Program-made: the position numbers and the translations under genes | Shown: positions 9,630 through 16,983 of the stretch, piece after piece | Numbering within the stretch: the stretch's first letter is position 1 | Layout: the number at the start of each line of letters is the position of its first letter | Origin: a virus | DNA length: 29,956 nt | Strand: one strand, 5' to 3' | Virus record (IMG/VR): IMGVR_UViG_3300049847_000174 | Coordinates: 1-29,956 of that record | Notes under the pieces: generated by a model | What the model saw: the letters and a program-made list of their open reading frames with translations, nothing else | Database searches by the model: none | What the model was told of the DNA's origin: nothing

Positions 9630-10847
9630 TTATGGCGCAGCGACGCCGACCCGATCAATAAAGATCGTCTTGCGCAGCGCAGCAATGGCATTGGTGTCAT
9701 CGTTGAACGCCTGGAACGTGATGGTAGCCATCACCTCCTGGTTGATGGCGCCGGCCTGCACATCGTGTTCCATGAATAGCACGCGAGGCAGCGTGACGAT
9801 GTAGCCATTGCCGGCTGCATCCTGCATGGAAATCACCAGCGACGTGTAGGTGTCATTGCGGAACAGGTCGTACAGTGCACCATCCGAGAAGTAGGCCTCC
9901 ATCGTGCCCGTGACAGTGCAGGAACCGGAACCGATACCAGCAAGGCCCAGGGTGCCGATGGCATCCTGCTCGCGCAGACCGTTGTCCACCTTCAGCTTGA
10001 CCGACTTCACCTTGGTAGAGGTCAGCGGAGCACTGCCCAGCCAGAGCTGGGCGACACCGGTGGCCGCGTTCATGATGTCGAACGTCTTGGACGCAGCAGT
10101 GGAACCAGGCAAACCTGTGGCCGTTGCACGCACCTGGGTAGAGCCGAGGAAGTCGATCGAGCCATTGATAATGGCCTTACTCGTAATGTCCAGGTCCATG
10201 GTGTTCGGCTGCATCCCCTTGTAGAGGAAGAACTGGCCGATATCCGTCTGCTGGTGTTCGATGCTGAAGCTCGAAGCCGTGGTGCCGTTGGTCAGCCAGC
10301 TGGTCTGGACCAGGGTACCGGCAATGGCACCGGTCACCGCTGCAGGCGTGCTCGCATCCAGGGTGATCACCGTGGTACTGGGGGCCACTGACAGGCTGAC
10401 GCGGAACAGCTTGCCATCATTGGCCGAGGTCGGCGCCACCAGACGGAACCACTGGCCACGACGCAGGTTGGCCCAGCTGTCATTACCTGTGGTAGCGGCA
10501 CCAGCTGTCAAGGTAGTGGCTGTGGCGGTAACCGATGAAGCGGCAGCCTGCACACCGTTAGTACCATATACAGTCCAGGCAGACATGGCCACGCCGGCCA
10601 GCAGATCGTCGTACTCGTTGTAGTTCAGGTGGAAGTTCAGGCCACCCGAGGCAGCACCGTAGGTGGTGACCGCACCGGAAATGGCCCGGTCAGACCGGAG
10701 TTCCTGCGCTTGCTCCTTGGACAGGCTGAACTTGAGGGATTCCCCGGTAGAGCGGAGAAAGGCACCATTACCCGCAACAGGAGTAACACCATAGGTGGCT
10801 TCCTTGATACGGGCAAACTGGGTACCAGCGGTGGCGGCAAACGGCAT
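9630..10847 (-). CDS. Major tail (tube) protein
   Basis: This encodes 405 residues from an ATG with AGGAG six nt upstream. The protein opens with FAATAGTQFARIKEATYG and then LKFSLSKEQAQELRSD, the style of siphophage tail-tube proteins. It is beta-rich, Thr/Ala-rich, and has the closing segment NQEVMATITFQAFNDDTN also common in tube proteins. At 405 residues it is longer than the usual 200-250, which suggests an added Ig-like or decorative domain, perhaps the central Thr/Ala-rich part about residues 100-190 (ATATTLTAGAATTG onwards). It sits between the tail-completion gene and the chaperones and is followed by a strong hairpin, as expected for a highly expressed structural gene. It polymerises into the tube through which DNA passes. 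Confidence 0.85.
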   Translation of the reverse strand: MPFAATAGTQFARIKEATYGVTPVAGNGAFLRSTGESLKFSLSKEQAQELRSDRAISGAVTTYGAASGGLNFHLNYNEYDDLLAGVAMSAWTVYGTNGVQAAASSVTATATTLTAGAATTGNDSWANLRRGQWFRLVAPTSANDGKLFRVSLSVAPSTTVITLDASTPAAVTGAIAGTLVQTSWLTNGTTASSFSIEHQQTDIGQFFLYKGMQPNTMDLDITSKAIINGSIDFLGSTQVRATATGLPGSTAASKTFDIMNAATGVAQLWLGSAPLTSTKVKSVKLKVDNGLREQDAIGTLGLAGIGSGSCTVTGTMEAYFSDGALYDLFRNDTYTSLVISMQDAAGNGYIVTLPRVLFMEHDVQAGAINQEVMATITFQAFNDDTNAIAALRKTIFIDRVGVAAP

Positions 10848-10868
10848 ATCAATCTCCTAACTATCCGC

Positions 10869-11288
10869 TTACTGCTTGAAGCGGGTCAACCAAAAGGGCA
10901 GTACAAGGGGCCGGTAGTCCCAGCCTTGATGCTCTTTCATTCTAGCCGCCGTCGCCGCCTCCACCTGGGCAACCCCAAGGCGGCGCAACTCTAGCGCACC
11001 AGTGAAATAGTCAACAAGCCGGGCAGCTTGCATGTAGCCGCTGCCACATTTAACAGCTACAGCGATAATGAAATTACCGTCCCAGCGTGACATCGGGACA
11101 GGACCTAAGTCAAGCTGACGTCCTGTATGTATGTCAAAATCGATGGCGACAAAAGGTCGTACCTGCGTAAGCGGATCAATCGTCACCTGCCCCGGATACT
11201 GGGTATCAAAAGCAGCACCGGCCCAGGCAAGGCGCGCTGCCTCGTAGGCCGTGATGATGTCTTTCTGTGCCTGCTCAAGCGTAGCCAT
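10869..11288 (-). CDS. Tail terminator / minor tail U-like protein
   Basis: This encodes 139 residues. The start overlaps the stop of the preceding gene as TAATG at 11288-11290. The order connector, gp10-like, this gene, tail tube is the usual one for the tail terminator (lambda gpU type), which caps the tube and joins it to the head. The N-terminus is an amphipathic helix (LEQAQKDIITAYEAARLAW) followed by strands, and the middle has FVAIDFDIHTGRQLDLG, which is compatible with the alpha/beta fold of that family. No direct motif is diagnostic. Assignment is by position and size. Confidence 0.6.
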   Translation of the reverse strand: MATLEQAQKDIITAYEAARLAWAGAAFDTQYPGQVTIDPLTQVRPFVAIDFDIHTGRQLDLGPVPMSRWDGNFIIAVAVKCGSGYMQAARLVDYFTGALELRRLGVAQVEAATAARMKEHQGWDYRPLVLPFWLTRFKQ

Positions 11289-11761
11289 TATGCTTTCCAG
11301 CCTTTCGATTTCCAGTTGGGCATCTGGTTCATTAGCATATAGACTTTACCCTGTACCAAGTTGACAGGGCGTATCGCTCGACCCTCGGGCCCGAATCCCA
11401 CATCTACGTCATCAGCGTAAGGCGCCGTATTGTAGATGAAGACCTGTTGGCCATACTTAAACGATCCGTTAAAGTGGCTGAACCCGACACCGACCGCAGG
11501 ATCATTGCCCTTCTGGAAGGGAGCAGCATTCGGGTAACCAAAGCCGGGGCGCAAGTCGTTAAACCCTGCGGTAGGGCTGGTACCTACGTACCAGTTTGAA
11601 GCCAGGGTACCTGAATACTGCGGAGTGTTTACCACCACATCGGCATAGGTTTCACGTACCGCAAGAGTAAACTTGTCGTCAGCGTAGGCCCGGATCTTCT
11701 TCCGCTCATCTGCCAGGGCCCGACCCAGCGCCGCCAGATCGTTAGATTTAATCGTAATCAT
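11288..11761 (-). CDS. HK97 gp10-like head-tail / tail completion protein
   Basis: This encodes 157 residues. The ATG overlaps the stop of the preceding gene as ATGA. The segment VNTPQYSGTLASNWYVGTSP is typical of HK97 gp10-like (lambda Z-like) proteins, which carry a (V)NTPVxTGxLRxSW style motif after an N-terminal helix; the helix here is about residues 10-40. Later YNTAPYADDVDVG also fits, as these proteins often show an N..PYA..ve pattern. The role known for the family is completion of the tail end that joins the head. Confidence is good for the family type, moderate for the exact role. Confidence 0.72.
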   Translation of the reverse strand: MITIKSNDLAALGRALADERKKIRAYADDKFTLAVRETYADVVVNTPQYSGTLASNWYVGTSPTAGFNDLRPGFGYPNAAPFQKGNDPAVGVGFSHFNGSFKYGQQVFIYNTAPYADDVDVGFGPEGRAIRPVNLVQGKVYMLMNQMPNWKSKGWKA

Positions 11762-12585
11762 GCGTCACGCACCTGGACAAGCCACGCGTCACGGTCAGGA
11801 ACCACCGACACGATGCGCCGCTCACCCTGGGTCAGGGTGACCTTGCCACCCACGTGAGGAGTGACCAAAGCAGTAGGCACCAGGAGGGATATATCCCCCA
11901 CCTGAGGCTTTGCAGACATGGCGTCGACAGCCCTATACAAGCGGGTGCTGGGAGCGTACAGTGCAGGGACACTGGGTGATGCACCACTATAGGTGTCATT
12001 GATCGGGTCGTAAGTCGTGCCTGCAAAACTCACCGTCTGAACGCCGACCAGCTCTTGGCACTCCAGCACGGCAAGTCCCTCCAGCGGAAGGTGGTAATTG
12101 AAGACCCGCAGATACAGGGCCCCGATCTGAATGACCGTGCCAACTGCGGCCGTCTCTGCCGGGGCCATGTAGACGTTCCACACGACAGTCGAATCACTGC
12201 CGTTTAGGGGGTCCTTCTGCTCGTTGAAGTACTCCAGCTGAGCATAGGCAGTGGCCGAGGTGACACCTTGGGCCATGGCTCCCGGGTTACTGTAACCCGC
12301 CAGGGACATCGCCTTTTTCATATTGTAGGACTGACGAATCGCATCCTCTTCCCAGGCGTCCGAGTTGCCATCACCAACAATCCAGTAGCTCTCAAGGATC
12401 TTGATGGCCCGGCGGGCCGGCAGACTCAGGCCGGTACCAATGGACAGGATTCGACGGGTAGACGTAGAGCCAACCACGTTCGCGTCATTGAAGCTTGAGA
12501 ACTGGGCCTTGAACAGGTACGCCCCGGTATACGCATCGTAGACCGAGGTGGTGTCAAAGAACACAGCAGCGTCTTCAAGGCGCAT
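11758..12585 (-). CDS. Head-tail connector / head completion protein, unrecognised family
   Basis: This encodes 275 residues with the ATG 2 nt after the preceding stop. The N-terminal half is mixed (VVGSTSTRRILSIGTGLSLP and a helical KILESYWIVGDGNSDAW region). The C-terminal part, about residues 200-275, is beta-rich (VGGKVTLTQGERRIVSVVPD) and looks like a head-closure or stopper barrel. Position between the connector-like 166-aa gene and the gp10-like gene supports a neck role. The gene carries one copy of the GGGTTAC/GTAACCC palindrome (12283-12299), encoding part of AGYSNPGA. I do not recognise a named family. Confidence 0.5.
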   Translation of the reverse strand: MRLEDAAVFFDTTSVYDAYTGAYLFKAQFSSFNDANVVGSTSTRRILSIGTGLSLPARRAIKILESYWIVGDGNSDAWEEDAIRQSYNMKKAMSLAGYSNPGAMAQGVTSATAYAQLEYFNEQKDPLNGSDSTVVWNVYMAPAETAAVGTVIQIGALYLRVFNYHLPLEGLAVLECQELVGVQTVSFAGTTYDPINDTYSGASPSVPALYAPSTRLYRAVDAMSAKPQVGDISLLVPTALVTPHVGGKVTLTQGERRIVSVVPDRDAWLVQVRDA

Positions 12586-12587
12586 GA

Positions 12588-13088
12588 TCAGCTCGTAACA
12601 GGGTCAGCGGAAAGGCCTACCGCAGAAGTGGTAAGAGCGGCCACAAAATCAGTAGACGACGAGGTCACCAGGAGGGTATCATTCGGATATAGCTCCTTGA
12701 ACACCAACAGCAGACGATAGCGCACACCTGCGTATCCCGCTTTGATGTTCGCAATGACTTCCGGTTGAAAGGTAAAGCGGCTAGTCTGGGCCCGGCCGTC
12801 AGTCACCTGCTGCTGGGCAAGGAGTGGCAGGGTGCGGGTAAGCTCGTCAGCTATGGCGTAGGTAACGAACAGGTCCACCAGCCGCGACAGGCGGGCCTGA
12901 GTGCGAGACTTGGTGGCCAGCGCAAGGATTTCACCGTACCGATCCAGTACGGTAGTGCCCAGGGCGTGCAGGGCTTCTTCAGCCAGCGTGGAATAGATGG
13001 GCAAGCTGAGGGTATCGTCACGCAGCTCCTTGTCCTCAAGGGCGAGGAGAGCACGTACTTGATCATACGAGGTGAAGGTAGTCAGCAT
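12588..13088 (-). CDS. Head-tail connector-like protein
   Basis: This encodes 166 residues, mainly helical up to about residue 140, with LVDLFVTYAIADELTRTLPL and IKAGYAGVRYRLLLVFKELY. Size, helical content and position directly after the capsid block fit head-tail adaptor proteins (HK97 gp6-like or a related completion protein). It is preceded by a rho-independent terminator at 13102-13132, so its transcript level should be below that of the capsid gene. The SD is weak. No motif proves the family. Confidence 0.5.
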   Translation of the reverse strand: MLTTFTSYDQVRALLALEDKELRDDTLSLPIYSTLAEEALHALGTTVLDRYGEILALATKSRTQARLSRLVDLFVTYAIADELTRTLPLLAQQQVTDGRAQTSRFTFQPEVIANIKAGYAGVRYRLLLVFKELYPNDTLLVTSSSTDFVAALTTSAVGLSADPVTS

Positions 13089-13101
13089 TGCAGTACTCGG
13101 T

Positions 13102-13132
13102 AAAAAGCCGGCCAGGGAGACCCGGGCCGGCT
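13102..13132 (-). terminator. Rho-independent terminator after capsid block
   Basis: On the minus strand AGCCGGCC pairs with GGCCGGCT around an 11-nt loop and is followed directly by a run of five T. It lies between the 88-aa gene and the connector gene, so it would lower transcription into the neck and tail genes after the highly expressed capsid genes. Confidence 0.8.
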
Positions 13133-13162
13133 AGGACAAGTCAGGGCCGCACACCTGCCGGA

Positions 13163-13429
13163 TCAGGGTGCAGGTGGGGGCGCCGGGGCAGGCTTGGCGG
13201 CAGCCTTTGGAGCTGGGGCCGGTGCGGGGTCAGCGGGAGGAAGTTCAGGAGGCGAGGTCGGTGTAAGCACACCAGCGTCAACCTGTCCCTTCGCCCAACT
13301 GCCTTCAGCAAGGCTGACCTTCACCTTGGTGCCAACCTCGAAACGGCGGCCCTGAGTATCCACAAACGGGAACATCCGTTCATTGACCACCCAGGAACCA
13401 TCTTCGTCATAGACAACGTAGTCAGTCAT
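13163..13429 (-). CDS. Small hypothetical protein with Pro/Ala-rich tail
   Basis: This encodes 88 residues. The first half (MTDYVVYDEDGSWVVNERMF and on to about residue 55) looks like a small SH3-like beta domain. The second half is a low-complexity Pro/Ala/Lys tail ending APAPPPAP. It lies between the major capsid gene and the connector gene, flanked by hairpins on both sides. Small proteins in this place often are head-associated, but I cannot assign a family. The low-complexity tail might anchor or space the globular part on the capsid; this is speculation. Confidence 0.6.
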   Translation of the reverse strand: MTDYVVYDEDGSWVVNERMFPFVDTQGRRFEVGTKVKVSLAEGSWAKGQVDAGVLTPTSPPELPPADPAPAPAPKAAAKPAPAPPPAP

Positions 13430-13436
13430 GTAGATC

Positions 13437-13458
13437 TAGGCCGGGTTGCCCCGGCCTA
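13437..13458 (-). other. Intergenic hairpin after major capsid gene
   Basis: A perfect 9-bp stem, TAGGCCGGG pairing with CCCGGCCTA, with loop GCAA (GNRA type) on the minus strand. It lies between the capsid stop and the 88-aa start and has no T-run, so an mRNA-stabilising or processing role is as likely as termination. Confidence 0.55.
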
Positions 13459-13465
13459 TCCTGGT

Positions 13466-14683
13466 TTAGGCGATGGTCAGCACGTCGAACGCTTCGTCCC
13501 ACTGACGGTAAGCGATCATGCCGGTGTCGATACGCACGGCCTCGGTCTTGCGCATGGTGAACTGCTCGGTAGCCTTGTAGTCGGCATCCGTGTTGCGCAC
13601 ACGCACGATGCCTTGCCGGCTGTCCAGGCCCCACAGCGTATTGGCGGGAACCGGACCGCCGTCGACCGCCGCATCAACGATGTAGAACGTGACGTTCTCA
13701 CCGAAGAAGGGGTTGCTGATCAGCGGCTGCGGCACCGGCGCTTCGATGGTGGGGTTGTAGGCAGCCACGTTCGGGCGGCCCGTCATCTGAACCACCTTCA
13801 GCCAGGCATCGATGTCGCAGATGACATGGCTGATCTTGCGGGTCTTGTTGCGACGCAGCCACTTGATCCAGCTCTTGTAGGTGACAGCGCCACCCGACGC
13901 AGACGCATCCAGTGAGGTGGTGGTCACACCACTAATGGCGCCGATGTTGATGTCGGTATCGCCACCCCACAGGTCAGCCAGCTGCTCGTTGACGCGGGCA
14001 TACTCCTCGACCATCATCGAGCGGGCCAGCGTCAGACCCATCAGGTCCAGCGTGGTGGACTTCAGCGCTTCCATGCTGAATTCCATACCGATCGAATACG
14101 TCGGAATCTTGCGGACCTTACCGGACGTTCCGAAGCGGACCATCGCGGTAGGCTCAGACCACTGGCTGATGCGCTGCGGGCGAGCACGGTTGGCACCTTG
14201 AGCACCGCCCAGGGTCTCGTAGTCGATGATGGGCTGCTCGAAGTTGGGCGATGCCAGCGACATGTCCAGGGCGATCATGCCGTTGAAGATGGCGGGATCT
14301 TCGGTCAGGTCCTTGTACAGGCGGGCTTCGGCCATTTCGATGATGACCGAGGTGAAGACGAGCCGCGACTCGCTGCCACCGAAGATGGTGCTGTTCGGCG
14401 TGCTGCCGGAACCTTGCGCAGCCTGGAAGCCACCGACTTCACCGTTCAGCAGCTGGTGCACCGTGGGGGCGCGCAAGCCGTATTGGTTGCGGGCACCCGG
14501 GTCCACGTAGCCCAGCGAAGCTGTCAGCTGACGCCACGCCGAACCCTTGGTGGGATCGGCATTAGGGAACGTGCGGTTGACGTACTGCGGCAGGCTCATC
14601 TGAGCCTGTTGCGCAGCGAACAGGTGTTCGATGGACAGCGTGACCTGATTCTGGCCGCCATCCGTATCAATGAACATCGACAT
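13466..14683 (-). CDS. Major capsid protein
   Basis: This encodes 405 residues from the ATG at 14683, chosen because AAGGAGA precedes it and because a longer upstream frame would run into the decoration gene. The position after protease, scaffold and decoration genes is that of the HK97-fold capsid protein. The sequence opens with MSMFIDTDGGQNQVTLSIEH, contains an E-loop-like Gly/Asn-rich section about residues 60-100, and ends with a beta-rich P-domain region (VRIDTGMIAYRQWDEAFDVL). Size fits the family. The N-terminus does not show an evident long delta domain; scaffolding is probably supplied by the nested start in the protease gene. It forms the icosahedral shell. Confidence 0.85.
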   Translation of the reverse strand: MSMFIDTDGGQNQVTLSIEHLFAAQQAQMSLPQYVNRTFPNADPTKGSAWRQLTASLGYVDPGARNQYGLRAPTVHQLLNGEVGGFQAAQGSGSTPNSTIFGGSESRLVFTSVIIEMAEARLYKDLTEDPAIFNGMIALDMSLASPNFEQPIIDYETLGGAQGANRARPQRISQWSEPTAMVRFGTSGKVRKIPTYSIGMEFSMEALKSTTLDLMGLTLARSMMVEEYARVNEQLADLWGGDTDINIGAISGVTTTSLDASASGGAVTYKSWIKWLRRNKTRKISHVICDIDAWLKVVQMTGRPNVAAYNPTIEAPVPQPLISNPFFGENVTFYIVDAAVDGGPVPANTLWGLDSRQGIVRVRNTDADYKATEQFTMRKTEAVRIDTGMIAYRQWDEAFDVLTIA

Positions 14684-14712
14684 GGGGTATTCTCCTTGAG
14701 GTGTCGAGTGGA

Positions 14713-15198
14713 TTAGACGCGCTCGATGGTGACGCGCTGGCCCACCGCACCCGAGTTCGTATCGGAAAGAGCCACGACGCGCCACTTGTGGACAACGTTG
14801 GCAGGGGTGGTGGCAACGCACACCTTGGGGTAGGTCGTCAGGGCGGTACCCTTGGCAACAGCGGTGCCGGCCACCACGATGTTGCCCACAGCGAGAGCGC
14901 CCGTGCCCGGAGTACCTTGAAGACCATCCGCCGTGGCGAACATCATCTGACCGGACTTGTACTTGGCGACACCACCGATGGAGAAACCGGCCTGGGTAGC
15001 TTGCTCGACAGCAACAATGGTGCCCTCGATTTCGTCACCGACTGCGCAGAGGTCATAGCGGGAATCCGCCACGAGCTTGACCGGCTTGTCGGTATCCACC
15101 GACGAAAGGTTGTTTGCCGCGCCCGAACCCGCACCCAGCATGACCGTCTGGGCATTGGGATACGGGACAGTCGGCGTGAGCTTGTGCACACGTGCCAT
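14713..15198 (-). CDS. Head decoration / stabilisation protein-like
   Basis: This encodes 161 residues with a strong SD (AAGGAG) upstream. It lies between protease/scaffold and the capsid gene, the place of lambda gpD-type decoration proteins. The body is beta-rich with many Gly/Val/Ala/Thr (VVAGTAVAKGTALTTYPKVC). It resembles DUF2190-like or trimeric decoration proteins, which bind outside the capsid after expansion. Identification rests on position and composition; no diagnostic motif seen. Confidence 0.65.
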   Translation of the reverse strand: MARVHKLTPTVPYPNAQTVMLGAGSGAANNLSSVDTDKPVKLVADSRYDLCAVGDEIEGTIVAVEQATQAGFSIGGVAKYKSGQMMFATADGLQGTPGTGALAVGNIVVAGTAVAKGTALTTYPKVCVATTPANVVHKWRVVALSDTNSGAVGQRVTIERV

Positions 15199-15214
15199 GG
15201 GATATCTCCTTCAG

Positions 15215-15760
15215 TTACTGGCGGGAGGCTGCTGATTGGACAGCCAGATGGAACAGGTTACCTGGGGCCGCAGCGATGGCAGCCTTCGGCGCCGGCTTCG
15301 GATCAGACGCGCCCAGTTTACCGCCGGACGTGCGGAACTTGGCCGAGTAGATTGTCGACAGTTCGGCATGCGCAGCCATGACCGCATCAAAGCCTGTGGC
15401 AACAAATGGGGTGTTCAATGCAAGTGCCATACCCTTGCAGGACTCGACTACCAGACCCAGCAGACGGGTGTTCTGTGCGGCCAGGGCGACGTTATCCGTC
15501 TTGAGGGTATCGCGTTCCGTCACCACGGTACCCGCTTCCGTGCGAGCGGTGGCGAGTTCGGTCTGCACCGTCGACAGCGAGGCCTGGATTGCCGTCAGCT
15601 GGGTATTGGCATCGGCCAGACCAGCGACAGCCGTGGCCAGTTCGGTCTTGGCAGTCGTCAGTTCACCCTGGAGCTGGGTCAGCACTTCGCCACCTGCGGC
15701 TTGCAGGTCGGTGACGGTCTTGTCATCGGCCGGCGGAATGGTTTCAAGGGCAGTCTTCAT
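15215..15760 (-). CDS. Nested scaffold protein (in-frame internal start of protease gene)
   Basis: An in-frame ATG at 15760 (Met281 of the protease) has AGGA placed exactly 6 nt upstream within AAAGGAAA. Starting there gives 181 residues, MKTALETIPPADDKTVTDLQ onwards, mostly coiled coil, and ending in an Ala/Lys/Pro-rich segment. The same arrangement is known from lambda, where Nu3 scaffold starts inside gene C. The domain boundary (a SKGNQ linker) coincides with the start. I infer that most scaffold is made from here and only a minority as protease fusion. Confidence 0.72.
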   Translation of the reverse strand: MKTALETIPPADDKTVTDLQAAGGEVLTQLQGELTTAKTELATAVAGLADANTQLTAIQASLSTVQTELATARTEAGTVVTERDTLKTDNVALAAQNTRLLGLVVESCKGMALALNTPFVATGFDAVMAAHAELSTIYSAKFRTSGGKLGASDPKPAPKAAIAAAPGNLFHLAVQSAASRQ

Positions 15761-16600
15761 CTGATTTCCTTTCGAGAGGGGCAGCGAAATGCGCTGGGAG
15801 GAGGTGGCTGATGATCGCACGCTTGCAAGGGCAGTTTCAAAACCGCCGATGGCGTGCACCATGCCGATATTTACGGCATCCATGCCAAGGAACTCAGCAC
15901 CATTGCCGAAGTTCTTCTGCACCTGAGCAAGGGTCAGCCCGAGGTTGTCTGCCACCGACTGCTCGAAATAGACGCCCATACGGGCAGCCATTTGTGTGTA
16001 GTGGTCAACGACCTTGGCATCAAGCGGCTCCGTCGGGCCGCCTAGGGCCTTCTTGTCACCGTACCGGATCACCTTGGTATCGATGCCCGCAGCCTCCAGC
16101 GCCTTGGAGCGGCTGACCAGCAGCATCTTAACGCCGATGCTGCCGACCGTGGCGGTGTTGGTAGCAATGATCCTATCAGCCGTCGTGCCCATCCAGTAAG
16201 CTGAGCTGGCCATGAACGAATCAGTGAAGGCGACGCTAGGCTTGGCTGCACGAAGCTGCAGCAGCAGCCGGGTCAGGTCTTCCACACCAGCTGCATCACC
16301 ACCGGTTGAAGCGTAGTGATAGACTGTGCCAACGATGTCCGGGTTCATGGCCGCACTGATGGCAGCATTACGGATGTTGTCGTAGCCGGTCACGCCGAAG
16401 AGCATCGACATGAGGGGGTCGACAAACCCGTTGACCATGGTGCCACGGACAGGGATCACGGCAACATTGCCAATCTGCTGGAAGGGGGGAGGGGTGTCAG
16501 CAGTACGATCCACCGCCTGGGTGGTACGGCCCATGATGTAACGCCCGTAGGTGTCACCATCGGAATCCAGACCAAGCCAGAGTTTCAGTTCTTCGTTCAT
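15215..16600 (-). CDS. Head maturation protease (S49/SppA-like) fused to scaffold domain
   Basis: This encodes 461 residues. The start at 16600 overlaps the upstream stop as ATGA. Residues 45-260 are an S49-type Ser protease: strand IGNVAVIPVRGTMV near 43-56, DSFMASSAYWMGTTADRI near 127-144 with Ser132 as the likely nucleophile, TATVGSIGV near 149-157, and GDKKALGGP near 181-189 supplying the likely Lys. Residues 281-461 are a separate Ala/Thr-rich coiled-coil scaffold domain (TAKTELATAVAGLADANTQL and onwards). This is the arrangement of lambda C/Nu3. The enzyme would process the prohead and then degrade the scaffold. A nested start at 15760 can make scaffold alone. Confidence 0.88.
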   Translation of the reverse strand: MNEELKLWLGLDSDGDTYGRYIMGRTTQAVDRTADTPPPFQQIGNVAVIPVRGTMVNGFVDPLMSMLFGVTGYDNIRNAAISAAMNPDIVGTVYHYASTGGDAAGVEDLTRLLLQLRAAKPSVAFTDSFMASSAYWMGTTADRIIATNTATVGSIGVKMLLVSRSKALEAAGIDTKVIRYGDKKALGGPTEPLDAKVVDHYTQMAARMGVYFEQSVADNLGLTLAQVQKNFGNGAEFLGMDAVNIGMVHAIGGFETALASVRSSATSSQRISLPLSKGNQMKTALETIPPADDKTVTDLQAAGGEVLTQLQGELTTAKTELATAVAGLADANTQLTAIQASLSTVQTELATARTEAGTVVTERDTLKTDNVALAAQNTRLLGLVVESCKGMALALNTPFVATGFDAVMAAHAELSTIYSAKFRTSGGKLGASDPKPAPKAAIAAAPGNLFHLAVQSAASRQ

Positions 16601-16983
16601 TTCTTGGTCTCCTGGGCAGCCTTGATGGCTGTGGTAATTGCCGTAATCAGTGCGGTATGGTCCTGCTGGCGTGCAGGTACTACCAGAGTAATGAGGGCTG
16701 CACCAAGCATGCCCAAGGCTCCAATGATACCGGCAATCACCCACTTGCGGAGTTCCTTGAGGCCGGGCATTTCCACCTCAATGTCATCCAGCCGAGACTG
16801 CAGGTCACCCATCTCCTCTGCCTGATTCTCCTGCATATCGCTAACATGCTGAAGACGCTGAGCGATGAGAGGAACTTGATCAAGCTGAGCAGACATGCGA
16901 CCCAGGGTCGCGTTCATCTGCAGCAAGCTAGTCTGTACGTATCCTATCCGCTCAGCCAGCACTGCGTTGCTGGGCTCATCCAT
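16597..16983 (-). CDS. Small coiled-coil membrane protein between portal and protease
   Basis: This encodes 128 residues. Its start overlaps the portal stop as TAATG and its stop overlaps the protease start as ATGA, so it is firmly embedded in the operon. Residues 1-75 predict as helix with heptad-like spacing (MQENQAEEMGDLQSRLDDIE), and residues about 80-103 form one membrane segment (KWVIAGIIGALGMLGAALIT). The remaining tail is short and polar. The design, a coiled coil followed by a TM segment, recalls XhlA-like or spanin-like lysis factors, but the place inside the head block is unusual for such a gene. I cannot name the family. Confidence 0.6.
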   Translation of the reverse strand: MDEPSNAVLAERIGYVQTSLLQMNATLGRMSAQLDQVPLIAQRLQHVSDMQENQAEEMGDLQSRLDDIEVEMPGLKELRKWVIAGIIGALGMLGAALITLVVPARQQDHTALITAITTAIKAAQETKK

